This document shows positions 5,500 through 12,636 of a stretch of DNA of 12,690 nt, in pieces. The stretch is from NCBI GenBank assembly GCA_964608325.1, contig CAZSMX010000017.1, positions 1 to 12,690 of the forward strand. The letters are read 5' to 3'. Origin of the DNA: CAZRVH01 sp964608325. Lineage in GTDB: Bacteria; Patescibacteriota; Gracilibacteria; Peribacterales; Peribacteraceae. The notes below the pieces were generated by a model that was not told the origin of the DNA, did not search any database, and worked only from the letters and a program-made list of their open reading frames with translations. Each line of letters begins with the position of its first letter. The stretch's first letter is position 1. A program made the translations under genes and the position numbers.

Positions 5500-6744
5500 A
5501 TGCCTAAAGAACGTGTTCTCGCCAGCCTGGATATCGGAAGTTCCAAAATCCGCACCGTCGTTGCCATTGCCGAAGGTACCCAGCAGGATCATAACGTACC
5601 GAACATCATCGGTGTCGGACTTTCCCCGTCGCTCGGTATCCGCAAGGGGCAGGTGATCGACGTCGAAGAGTTGATCCACAACATCATCTCCTCGTTGGAA
5701 GATGCGGAGCGCATGGCGGGCGTCCCGGTGAATCACGTGTTCGTCGGCATGAGCGGGTCCCACATCGAGGCATTCGACAGCCGCGGCGTCATCGCAATCT
5801 CGGGAGCCGAGATCACGGTGGATGACATCGCCCGCGTGCTCGATGCCGCCCAGGCGGTCAGCATTCCGCCGAACAGGAGGATCCTGCACATCGAGCCCAA
5901 GGCCTACGCCGTCGACGAGCAGCGCGGCATCAAGAACCCGCTGGGCATGACGGGCATCCGCCTCGAGGTCGAAGCCCATATCATCACGGGCCACATTCAG
6001 CACGTGAAGAACCTTGAGAAATGCATCTCCCAGGCGGGTGTCGATATCGACGCCCTGGTCCCGTCCACGATTGCCGCGGCCGAGGCTACCCTCACCAAGC
6101 GCCAGAAGGAGCTCGGAGTCGTCGTCATCGACGTCGGCGCCGGCTGCACCAGCATCTCGGTTTTTGAGGAAGGAACGATCCTCCACTCGGTCACGTTGCC
6201 GGTGGCGGGGGACAGCGTCACCAATGATATCGCGATCGGCCTGCGCACGTCCGTCGACACCGCCGAGCGTATCAAGATCGAATTCGGTTCCGTCCTCCCG
6301 CAGGACATCAATGAGCGCGACATGATCGACCTCTCGTCCGTATCCCGCGTGGATACGCAGACGGTCTCCAAGAAGTACATGGCGGAGATCATGCAGGCGC
6401 GTTACCTCGAAATCTTCTCCCTCGTGAAGACCGAACTCCAGCGCATCGGACGCAGCGGCATGCTGCCGGCCGGCGCCATCCTTACCGGTGCGGCCGTGAA
6501 GTCGCCCGGAGTGGTGGATCTCGCCCGCGATACCCTCGGACTCCCGGTCCAGATGGGATTCCCGGTCGACATCGGAGGAGTGATCGAGAAGGTCGATGAT
6601 CCCGCCTACGCAACTGCCCTTGGCACCCTCATCTGGGGTCTGCGCGAAGGCGACACCCGCTCGTCCATGGGCATGATCGGCAACTTCGAACTCAAGCGCA
6701 CGGTCCAGCAGGTAGGCAGCTGGTTCAAGAGTCTCTTACCCTGA
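5500..6744 (+). CDS. ftsA: Cell division protein FtsA
   Basis: FtsA is an actin-fold ATPase that tethers FtsZ filaments to the inner face of the membrane and recruits the divisome. The 414-residue product has phosphate-1 loop DIGSSKI (11-17), an SHS2-type 1C subdomain (about 80-162, from HVFVGMSG), phosphate-2 loop VIDVGAGCTS (209-218), GDSVTNDIAIGL (237-248), adenosine motif AILTGAAVKSPGV (326-338) and a C-terminal amphipathic membrane-targeting helix after a short linker (about 398-414, ending VGSWFKSLLP). An in-frame ATG at 5446 would add 18 residues without homology; 5500 (MPKERVLASLDIG) fits the family better, though neither has a Shine-Dalgarno. ftsZ starts 63 nt downstream, so the two are probably co-transcribed. 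Confidence 0.95.
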   Translation: MPKERVLASLDIGSSKIRTVVAIAEGTQQDHNVPNIIGVGLSPSLGIRKGQVIDVEELIHNIISSLEDAERMAGVPVNHVFVGMSGSHIEAFDSRGVIAISGAEITVDDIARVLDAAQAVSIPPNRRILHIEPKAYAVDEQRGIKNPLGMTGIRLEVEAHIITGHIQHVKNLEKCISQAGVDIDALVPSTIAAAEATLTKRQKELGVVVIDVGAGCTSISVFEEGTILHSVTLPVAGDSVTNDIAIGLRTSVDTAERIKIEFGSVLPQDINERDMIDLSSVSRVDTQTVSKKYMAEIMQARYLEIFSLVKTELQRIGRSGMLPAGAILTGAAVKSPGVVDLARDTLGLPVQMGFPVDIGGVIEKVDDPAYATALGTLIWGLREGDTRSSMGMIGNFELKRTVQQVGSWFKSLLP

Positions 6745-6807
6745 TCTGACCAGAGGCAGCCCCCTCTTATCCCCTTCGTACTCAACTCCTAACTACCCCC
6801 CACTTCC

Positions 6808-8088
6808 ATGTCAGACACGTTCCGCTCCCTCTTCTCCGGCAGTCAGAAAAACTTCGGATCCGGCAGACCCGGAGGAGGATCCGCAGGTGATGATTCCACC
6901 CAGCCTTCCCGCGAGGTTCGCCCCGACGCCCTTCCGGGCGCCGTGATCCGCGTCCTCGGCGCCGGAGGAGCCGGTTCCAACGCCGTCTCCCGCATGGTGA
7001 CGTCCAAGGTGTCGGGAGTCGAATTCATCGCCGTGAACACGGATATCCAGGCCCTGTACCACAACCCGGCCGGAAAGAAGATCACGATCGGACGCGGTAC
7101 GACGCGCGGACTCGGAGCGGGTGCCAATCCGGAGATCGGCAAGCGCGCCGCCGAGGAGAGCACGGAGGAGATCAAGAAGGAACTCGAGGGCACGGACATG
7201 CTGTTCATCACCGCCGGACTCGGAGGAGGTACGGGAACCGGATCCGCACCGATCATCGCGGACCTCGCCCGCAGCATGGGCATCCTCACGGTGGGAGTCG
7301 TCACGAAGCCCTTCAGCTTCGAAGGTCTCAAGCGCCGCAAGAACGCGGAGGAGGCGATCGACAACCTCCGCGGAAAGGTGGACACGCTTATCACCATCCC
7401 GAACGACAAGATCCTCAGCATCATCGACAAGACCACGCCTCTCACGGAAGCGTTCCAGGTCGTCGATGAAGTGCTTCAGCACGCCATCGAGGGTATCTCC
7501 AGCCTCATCACCCAGCACGGTCTCGTCAACGTCGACTTTGCCGACGTGAAGACGATCATGCAGGACGGAGGAACCGCCCTCATGGGTATCGGATACGGAA
7601 CGGGGGACAGCCGCGCAGCCGAGGCCGCACGCGCCGCCATCGACAGCCCGCTCTTGGAACTCTCCATCAGCGGAGCGAAGGGAATCCTCTTCAACATCAC
7701 GGGAGGAAACGACCTCTCCATGTTCGAAGTCGACGAGGCCGCGCGCATCATCACGGAAACGGCCGCCCCGGAGGCGACGATCATCTTCGGAGCCGTCATC
7801 GACGAGAATTACACGGGCCAGGTGAAGATCACGGTGGTGGCCACGGGATTCGATGCAGAGCCTCTCCAGCAGACGCAGAGCTTCCAGACGCCCGCGCAGC
7901 GCTACCTGTCCAAGCCCGCACCGTCCGGCTCCGCCGCCCGCGCAGCCGATGCACGTCCCATGAAAGAAGAGAAGCCGTTCGAGCAGCCGGGTGTGAAATC
8001 CACCGCATTGAGCCTGAACGAAGAAGAGCTGGAAGTGCCCGCCTTCATGAGAAAGCCGATCGGCAACAACAATCAGAAGGCGCAATAA
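6808..8088 (+). CDS. ftsZ: Cell division protein FtsZ
   Basis: FtsZ is the tubulin-like GTPase that forms the division ring. The 426-residue protein has a 45-residue Gly/Ser-rich N-terminal extension, nucleotide loop VLGAGGAGSNAV (49-60), AVNTD (75-79), the tubulin signature GGGTGTGSAP (139-148), PNDK (198-201), and T7-loop NVDFADVK (241-248) whose D243/D246 complete the GTPase site of the next subunit. A variable Ala/Pro/Ser-rich linker (about 350-405) ends in EVPAFMRKP (409-417), the conserved tail that binds FtsA. The 63-nt ftsA-ftsZ spacer ends in a C/T-rich stretch with no purine-rich Shine-Dalgarno, so initiation may use another mechanism. A terminator follows 31 nt after the stop. Confidence 0.98.
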   Translation: MSDTFRSLFSGSQKNFGSGRPGGGSAGDDSTQPSREVRPDALPGAVIRVLGAGGAGSNAVSRMVTSKVSGVEFIAVNTDIQALYHNPAGKKITIGRGTTRGLGAGANPEIGKRAAEESTEEIKKELEGTDMLFITAGLGGGTGTGSAPIIADLARSMGILTVGVVTKPFSFEGLKRRKNAEEAIDNLRGKVDTLITIPNDKILSIIDKTTPLTEAFQVVDEVLQHAIEGISSLITQHGLVNVDFADVKTIMQDGGTALMGIGYGTGDSRAAEAARAAIDSPLLELSISGAKGILFNITGGNDLSMFEVDEAARIITETAAPEATIIFGAVIDENYTGQVKITVVATGFDAEPLQQTQSFQTPAQRYLSKPAPSGSAARAADARPMKEEKPFEQPGVKSTALSLNEEELEVPAFMRKPIGNNNQKAQ

Positions 8089-8119
8089 TATCGCATCAAC
8101 AAGCCATGATGATGAATGG

Positions 8120-8139
8120 GAGGCCGCAAGGCCTCTTTT
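8120..8139 (+). terminator. Intrinsic terminator of ftsA-ftsZ
   Basis: GAGGCC (8120-8125), GCAA tetraloop (8126-8129), GGCCTC (8130-8135), then TTTT (8136-8139). The GNRA loop, perfect 6-bp GC-rich stem and position 31 nt after the ftsZ stop make a good rho-independent terminator. Confidence 0.85.
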
Positions 8140-8155
8140 CATTGCCATTCAAAAA

Positions 8156-8221
8156 GTGTCACCCTGAGCTTGTCGAAGGGCGACTCCGCGTGTCGATGGT
8201 TCGACAGGCTCACCATGACAC
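8156..8221. repeat. REP-like palindrome between convergent ftsZ and dut
   Basis: A 66-bp imperfect palindrome bounded by GTGTCA (8156-8161) and TGACAC (8216-8221). Its left part contains CCCTGAGCTTGTCGAAGGG and its right part the complementary TTCGACAGGCTCACC. From memory, this CTGAGC...GTCGAA pattern is a dispersed palindromic repeat in many bacterial genomes. The element is flanked by AAAAA on the left and GTTTT on the right, so on the minus strand the hairpin runs into TTTTT: it can end the dut transcript, and perhaps back up ftsZ termination. It starts 4 bp beyond the dut stop codon. Confidence 0.75.
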
Positions 8222-8224
8222 GTT

Positions 8225-8656
8225 TTAACTTCCGGTGCTGCCAAAGCCGCCGCGCGTTTCCGCCCCATGCCCTTCCACCTCGTTCCACTCCGCTTTGCCG
8301 ATCTGCACGAAGACACCCTGGGCGATGCGCTCGCCGCGTTCCACCGTGACGGGTTCGTCCGTGATGTTTTGCACCTGCACCATCAATTCGTCTTTGTCCC
8401 CATGGTAATCCTGGTCGATGAGGCCGGCGGAATGGGGGAAGATCAATCCTTTCTTGCGCGGCATGGACGAGCGCGGAAAAAGAAGCAAGGCGTAGCCCTC
8501 GGGCACCTTTACGATCACGTTCCCCGGGATCAAGGCGATCTGCTTGGGTTCCACGACGGTCGTTTCGCGAGTGATGACGTCGAATGCGACGGCGCCGCCC
8601 GTGGAATACGGGGGCAGGGGAAGGGTCTTGTCGATGCGGCGGATATCCACGTTCAT
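8225..8656 (-). CDS. dut: dUTP diphosphatase (trimeric dUTPase)
   Basis: Hydrolyses dUTP to dUMP and pyrophosphate, keeping uracil out of DNA and supplying dUMP. At 143 residues it has the length of homotrimeric bacterial dUTPases. The five motifs are in order: AVAFDV (22-27; often A-G-Y-D in other bacteria), PRSSMPRKKGL (61-71), GLIDQDYHGD (78-87, with catalytic D81 and sugar-stacking Y84), RGERIAQGVFVQI (107-119) and the C-terminal P-loop-like RGGFGSTG (135-142). The ATG has only a weak purine run (AGGGG) 4 nt upstream. It begins 45 nt after the 954-residue gene and is probably the last gene of that operon. The link to that gene looks positional rather than functional. Confidence 0.96.
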   Translation of the reverse strand: MNVDIRRIDKTLPLPPYSTGGAVAFDVITRETTVVEPKQIALIPGNVIVKVPEGYALLLFPRSSMPRKKGLIFPHSAGLIDQDYHGDKDELMVQVQNITDEPVTVERGERIAQGVFVQIGKAEWNEVEGHGAETRGGFGSTGS

Positions 8657-8701
8657 AAGGCCCCTACGCTACGGGCGCGGGGTGACTTACGCAAGGTAGC
8701 G

Positions 8702-11566
8702 TTACGCGCTGGTCGACAAATCCGGTGACGTCGTATTGGCAGGCGGCGGATTGTTCCGGCGGGGGGTATTCTTCGTTTTCTTGCCGCCCGTTGTCTCTTT
8801 TTGGAAATACAGAGTTTTGATCGCCTTGGCTTGGTCTTCCAATTGTTTGGCGCGCTCCCTTTCTTCGGACCTGATGTCTTTTTCCTCGGGCTTCGCCTCG
8901 TTTTCATCGTTGATATCCTTGCTATGCAACGCTTTCGAGACCAAGCCGCGGTTCATGCACTGCTCCACCACCGCCCTGGCAAACTTGTTGCCCGGATTGC
9001 GCCTCAGGGCTTCCTCGAAGACCGACAGGCTGAGCAATCCCTGTTCGATGAGCGTGATGAAGACGGGGGAGCGGTGGTATTCCAGTATGTAACGGGTCGC
9101 CAGGAATGACTCCGCGCGGTCGACCATTTTCGCGATGCTCGCGTCCAGTTTTGCCTGCGTTTGCTTGCGGAAGTTCTCCTCCGCTGCTTTCAATTCAGCG
9201 CGTTCCTTGGCATCCGTGGCTTCCCTGATTCCGGTGAGGAGTTCCTGGTGCGATTTTTCGATCCAAGAAAGGAAGAAGCGGGCGCGGGGTTCGTGTTTGA
9301 AGGTGCCCTTCACGTCCATTTCGAAGATGGCGTCGTAAATGGTCTGGCTGCCTCTCTGGAATTCGGATTGGCTGACGAAGAAGTCGTCCCAGCTCTTGTC
9401 CATGGGGATGCCGCGGGCCCAGTTCGCTTCCTTGAGGAGCTCGCCGACGTACGGGTCGAAGCGCTTGTCGTAGATCGTAAGCGTCTTGCCCTTGTGTTTC
9501 AGCGTTTTGGCGGACATCAGCTGGGAAGTCATCTCGTCCAGCTTCGCGACGGTCTTGTCGTCCGTGGCGGCCAGGGATTTGTCCTTCTCGATAATGTACG
9601 CGCGCACGTCCGCCATGAAGTTTCCGAGACGGGGCACCCTGCGGATGTCTCCTCCGCCTTCCTTGGCCCATGCGAGGATATAGCCCTGTTCGAACTTCAG
9701 GAGACCCATGTTCAATTCCTTTCCTTCTCCTCCGATCTGGTCCAGCCACTTGGTCGGAATGATCTTGCCGAGGTCCGGATCCTTTTCGATATGTCGCATG
9801 ATCGTCACGGCGATGATGGACGACATGTGGCCGGTATCGACTTTTTCCATGGCGCGCTTCACGACGCCGCGGGCGTACCACAGGTCCTTTCCGTCCAACG
9901 CGTCGTTCAATGATTTCATGAACTGGGGGATCTTGGCGTAGGTGATGTTGTTGTCGTACCCGATCTTTTCCTGCTTCTTTTCACCCTGTTCGTTGTCAAA
10001 CTCGATGTTTCCGTAGTACGAACCGATCTGGTTTTCATCCCACGAAGAGGGGACGAGCTCGCGGATATTCCAGCGTCCGAAGAGGTTTTCGCCTTTCTTC
10101 CAGTCCGTTTCCTTCATGTTGTAAATCATTCCCTTACTTGCCGCGTACTCCAGGATCGCCATCGTCATGTTCTTGTCATCGATATGCTGGTCCATAAGCT
10201 TTCCCGGGCCGAACATATCATGGTATCCCGGCTGCCAGTTGCTGGCACCCAGTGCTTCCTTGTATCCCTTCTTGATCTTCTCGTTCTCTTCTTCGTGGGC
10301 GCGGCGGAGTAATTCTTTTGCATTCTTGTACTTCGGGATGATGCCCACGATACTTCCCAGCTTGTCCGCGAACGACGCGATCTTCAGTGCATTCTTCTTT
10401 TTGCTGATATCTTGCAAGGTTTCACCTACCTGCTTGAATGCCTCCCAGATCTGCAGCGGGCTGTAGAATTCGATGCCCACGTTGCCCGGCAGGTTTTGTA
10501 GCGCCTTCCAGAGGCTCTTCGGATTAAGGCTGGCGCCTGCGCCACTTCCTCCTTCCTTGGTGCGAGGCAAGGTCTTCGCGGTATCCATTTTCTGATCAAA
10601 CGATTTTTTTTCGAAGCCGGCCACCTCTCCGGACTCATCGGAGTAGAGGTCTGCCAAGCTCTTGTGGCTTTGGTTGATTTCCAGCAACGCCTCATCCACG
10701 TGAAGGGCATTGCGGATATGCTCGTATATTTCCATTCTCTGCTCTTCGTTCAGCGTCTGCCAGCCAGCCAATGTAGAAACATCGGTGGTATTCTTGTTCG
10801 TCCTTCCCTGGATGATGGCATCGGCATTGTCGAGCAGTACCAGGAAATCCTCATAATGTTTTGCGCTTTCACTCTTCTGCCTCGCCTCTTCAATACGCTT
10901 CTTGATCGTCCTGCGTGCAAAGGCGATGGTGCCGTTGGGGGGCATTCCTGCATCCCTGTTCTGTTCTAGGTTACCGATGATGTCCATCAGGTCCCTGTCC
11001 CTTTGCGTTCCTCCCAGGGTGGCGGCAACGTCTTTCTGCAGGCTGACCCATTTTTCGTATTGTTCGGGCGACAAGAATTGTTCCGCCGCTGCGTTGTTGG
11101 AATGCAGCTTATGCAAAAGGGTGCCGAGGGTCGCGACCATTTCGTCGGTGACGGCCTTGGTTTCCTGATAGCTCTGTCTCTCCACTTCGTTCGTTTCGTC
11201 ATTCTCCTCCTGTGCGCCGTCATCCTGCTCTTGTTCAGGGGCAGGAGTGGGATTGTTTAAAACGTCTGACACCTGCGACGCCGTGGCGGATTGCGCATTG
11301 GCGACGTTCTTGTTCGTGTCACGTGCGTTGCGTGCTTCCGCCTGTCTCAGCATGCGCTTGTCCATGATCAATCTCCATGCCGCCTTATCGCTATCGGACA
11401 TTTTCAAAAACTCGGCGTCCGACGGCGCTGGGATATCGCCAGGATCCGGCATGCTGTAATCGTCATCCCCAGGGAGGATCACCTTTTTGGAGAACATCAG
11501 AAGCCGAGCTTCCCTTTCAGGAGCCCGTTTGGATGCGTTACGCCAGCGACCGTGGAACGGCAGCAT
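8702..11566 (-). CDS. Large soluble protein of unknown function (954 residues)
   Basis: I recognise no family. There is no signal peptide or membrane helix; the protein is charged and mainly helical in appearance. Visible parts: an Arg-rich N-terminus (1-23), a low-complexity linker rich in Glu, Gln, Asp and Asn (about 107-135), helical stretches (about 136-335), a Gly/Ser linker (339-346), a central Trp-rich region (350-580, for example SLWKAL, LQIWEAF, FGRWNIREL, SSWDENQIGSYYG), a second folded region (580-780), a coiled-coil-like segment (783-822), a Glu/Lys-rich helix (885-922) and a Pro/Asn/Thr tail. The ATG at 11566 directly follows the TAA of the upstream gene (TAAATG), suggesting coupling. 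Neither it nor the in-frame ATG at 11497 (residue 24) has a normal Shine-Dalgarno. A scaffold-like role is only a guess. Confidence 0.85.
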   Translation of the reverse strand: MLPFHGRWRNASKRAPEREARLLMFSKKVILPGDDDYSMPDPGDIPAPSDAEFLKMSDSDKAAWRLIMDKRMLRQAEARNARDTNKNVANAQSATASQVSDVLNNPTPAPEQEQDDGAQEENDETNEVERQSYQETKAVTDEMVATLGTLLHKLHSNNAAAEQFLSPEQYEKWVSLQKDVAATLGGTQRDRDLMDIIGNLEQNRDAGMPPNGTIAFARRTIKKRIEEARQKSESAKHYEDFLVLLDNADAIIQGRTNKNTTDVSTLAGWQTLNEEQRMEIYEHIRNALHVDEALLEINQSHKSLADLYSDESGEVAGFEKKSFDQKMDTAKTLPRTKEGGSGAGASLNPKSLWKALQNLPGNVGIEFYSPLQIWEAFKQVGETLQDISKKKNALKIASFADKLGSIVGIIPKYKNAKELLRRAHEEENEKIKKGYKEALGASNWQPGYHDMFGPGKLMDQHIDDKNMTMAILEYAASKGMIYNMKETDWKKGENLFGRWNIRELVPSSWDENQIGSYYGNIEFDNEQGEKKQEKIGYDNNITYAKIPQFMKSLNDALDGKDLWYARGVVKRAMEKVDTGHMSSIIAVTIMRHIEKDPDLGKIIPTKWLDQIGGEGKELNMGLLKFEQGYILAWAKEGGGDIRRVPRLGNFMADVRAYIIEKDKSLAATDDKTVAKLDEMTSQLMSAKTLKHKGKTLTIYDKRFDPYVGELLKEANWARGIPMDKSWDDFFVSQSEFQRGSQTIYDAIFEMDVKGTFKHEPRARFFLSWIEKSHQELLTGIREATDAKERAELKAAEENFRKQTQAKLDASIAKMVDRAESFLATRYILEYHRSPVFITLIEQGLLSLSVFEEALRRNPGNKFARAVVEQCMNRGLVSKALHSKDINDENEAKPEEKDIRSEERERAKQLEDQAKAIKTLYFQKETTGGKKTKNTPRRNNPPPANTTSPDLSTSA

Positions 11567-12040
11567 TTAGAGTTTAGCGATGCGGGTAAAAATGTCAATC
11601 AAAGTTTCCTTTCTGTCGGTTAATTCCTTGAGAAACGAGCCAATGAGGATGCGCGTCTCGTCTACGGATAGGGTCGTGATTTGGATCACGAGGTCGCTTT
11701 TCCTTTTCGACGGATACGTGAGGTGCAGTTCGTTATGCGTCGGGGTCGCAAGGACCCAGAATCCTTCGAATGCATCCCAGCGGTAAAACTGTCCGTCGTA
11801 CATCGCGCCGTTCTCGTAGATGACGCACGTCGTTTCACGCGGCTTGTGGTCGCGCAGTAGGTAGTACATCGCGCCGCAAAGCACGCTTACCACGGCCAGC
11901 GGCCAGGAGTTTGCGAGGATTCCGTACGCGGCGACGGCAAGCACCACGATGCCGCCGGTCACGTACCAGCGCTGGGTACGTTCAACGATCGGTTGCACGG
12001 GTGCGTTCCACTGGAGAATGGGGGTTGTGTTTGTTTCCAT
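11567..12040 (-). CDS. Two-helix membrane protein with cytoplasmic C-terminal domain, unknown
   Basis: A 157-residue protein. Two adjacent hydrophobic helices (about 26-43 and 46-62) form a hairpin, followed by a ~90-residue beta-rich domain beginning CVIYENGAMYDGQFYRWDAFEGFWVL and ending in an amphipathic helix (about 127-157). Two helices plus a strand-rich domain with a W-x-x-F-E-G-F core recall small bacterial membrane proteins with PH-like domains; this is a resemblance in layout, not an established match. The ATG at 12040 has GAGGA 3 nt upstream, preferred over the GTG ten codons earlier, because a TATAAT promoter lies between them. The stop codon directly abuts the ATG of the 954-residue gene. 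Confidence 0.75.
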   Translation of the reverse strand: METNTTPILQWNAPVQPIVERTQRWYVTGGIVVLAVAAYGILANSWPLAVVSVLCGAMYYLLRDHKPRETTCVIYENGAMYDGQFYRWDAFEGFWVLATPTHNELHLTYPSKRKSDLVIQITTLSVDETRILIGSFLKELTDRKETLIDIFTRIAKL

Positions 12041-12050
12041 AAATCCTCTT

Positions 12051-12079
12051 ATTATAGCGAAAAACGGCACTTTTGTCCG
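12051..12079 (-). promoter_or_regulatory. Promoter of the membrane-protein/954-residue/dut operon
   Basis: Minus strand: CGGACA (-35, 12074-12079; four of six), 17-bp spacer, perfect TATAAT (-10, 12051-12056). The -10 ends 10 nt before the ATG at 12040, so the mRNA would begin about 4-5 nt before the start codon and barely include the GAGGA. Confidence 0.65.
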
Positions 12080-12090
12080 TTACCTATGTA

Positions 12091-12118
12091 TTGCTATTTA
12101 TAAATATGATTTTATAAT
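12091..12118 (+). promoter_or_regulatory. Promoter of the orphan gene at 12127
   Basis: Plus strand: TTGCTA (-35, 12091-12096; four of six), 16-bp spacer, perfect TATAAT (-10, 12113-12118). Only 8 nt separate the -10 from the ATG, so the transcript would be leaderless or nearly so. It is back to back with the minus-strand promoter at 12051-12079. Confidence 0.65.
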
Positions 12119-12126
12119 AATACTAT

Positions 12127-12582
12127 ATGGAATACGTCGATGAATTATTTGCTGAAATGCCTGTTTCTGAGAGTGTTGTCTCCTACAATCTGGCTTTCAT
12201 GAAAGGGGAAATGAGGGAATTTTTGGGCAACGAATCAATGGGGGGCAATGCGCAAAGCATGAAGGTGAAGGGTATACAGTGTCCGTGTGTGGCGGCAAAC
12301 GGAGTAATTGATGCGACCACCGGTAAGATCGAGCGTTTTTCGAATCATGAGTTTTCAAGGGGGCAGTTGTTTACGGAGGGAAAAGCCGGGCAGTCCGAAT
12401 TCTTCTTCCAGATCGCATACGTCGGCGATTCGGAGAGGATTATCTATTGGTCAAATCCTTTGATAATTCAGGAGGGCGCACGAAAAGCGATAGAGGAATG
12501 TATCTGTCGATGGAATCGGGAGCAGGAGTTACTGTACGGTTCGCTCGAAGAGAGTGTGTTCAAAGTGAATGACCTCTCCTGA
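12127..12582 (+). CDS. Orphan protein of unknown function (151 residues)
   Basis: No family recognised. The product is soluble, acidic at both ends (MEYVDELFAEMP; ESVFKVNDLS) and has no signal peptide. Visible features are a CPC motif (about 52-54), two more Cys close together near residues 124-126 (ECIC), and an alternating hydrophobic core (FFFQIAYVGDSERIIYWS). Four cysteines in two pairs could bind a metal, but the spacing is not that of a known ribbon. The ATG at 12127 is set by the promoter 8 nt upstream; no Shine-Dalgarno exists. Base composition looks more A/T-rich than ftsA/ftsZ. It stands alone next to a tRNA fragment and tRNA-Val, a typical site for acquired genes. Confidence 0.62.
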   Translation: MEYVDELFAEMPVSESVVSYNLAFMKGEMREFLGNESMGGNAQSMKVKGIQCPCVAANGVIDATTGKIERFSNHEFSRGQLFTEGKAGQSEFFFQIAYVGDSERIIYWSNPLIIQEGARKAIEECICRWNREQELLYGSLEESVFKVNDLS

Positions 12583-12600
12583 ATTTCGACAAGCGAAACA

Positions 12601-12626
12601 GGGCAGCTGAGCTAATTGCCCCCTTT
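12601..12626 (+). terminator. Weak hairpin after the orphan gene
   Basis: GGGCA (12601-12605) can pair with TGCCC (12617-12621) around an 11-nt loop, followed by CCTTT. It lies 18 nt after the stop at 12582 and could be a weak terminator; on the minus strand it is followed by TGTTT and might serve the tRNA transcript. It coincides with the tRNA-like fragment, so the pairing may be incidental. Confidence 0.3.
12604..12621 (-). pseudogene. Fragment of a tRNA-Val 5' end
   Basis: The minus strand reads GGGCAATTAGCTCAGCTG. This has the form of tRNA positions 1 to about 18: a 7-nt acceptor strand GGGCAAT, TA at 8-9, D-stem GCTC, then AG. The acceptor strand is exactly complementary to the 3' acceptor ATTGCCC of the neighbouring tRNA-Val, so it is probably a copy of that gene's 5' end. 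It then diverges (CCCTGTTTCGC) with no D-stem closure, anticodon arm or T arm, so it is not a working tRNA gene. Confidence 0.7.
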
Positions 12627-12636
12627 AGAATGTTGA

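Noticed and set aside
6811..8148. Minus-strand open frame (445 codons) opposite ftsZ
   Set aside because: FtsZ on the plus strand is unambiguous. The antisense product is a low-complexity Arg/Asp/Val/Gly string, as expected from reversed GC-rich codons.
12127..12621. tRNA-Val split by an intron, with the 12604-12621 fragment as 5' exon
   Set aside because: No matching anticodon or T arm lies further along the minus strand in the window, and a D-loop insertion is not a known intron site. A truncated copy is simpler.
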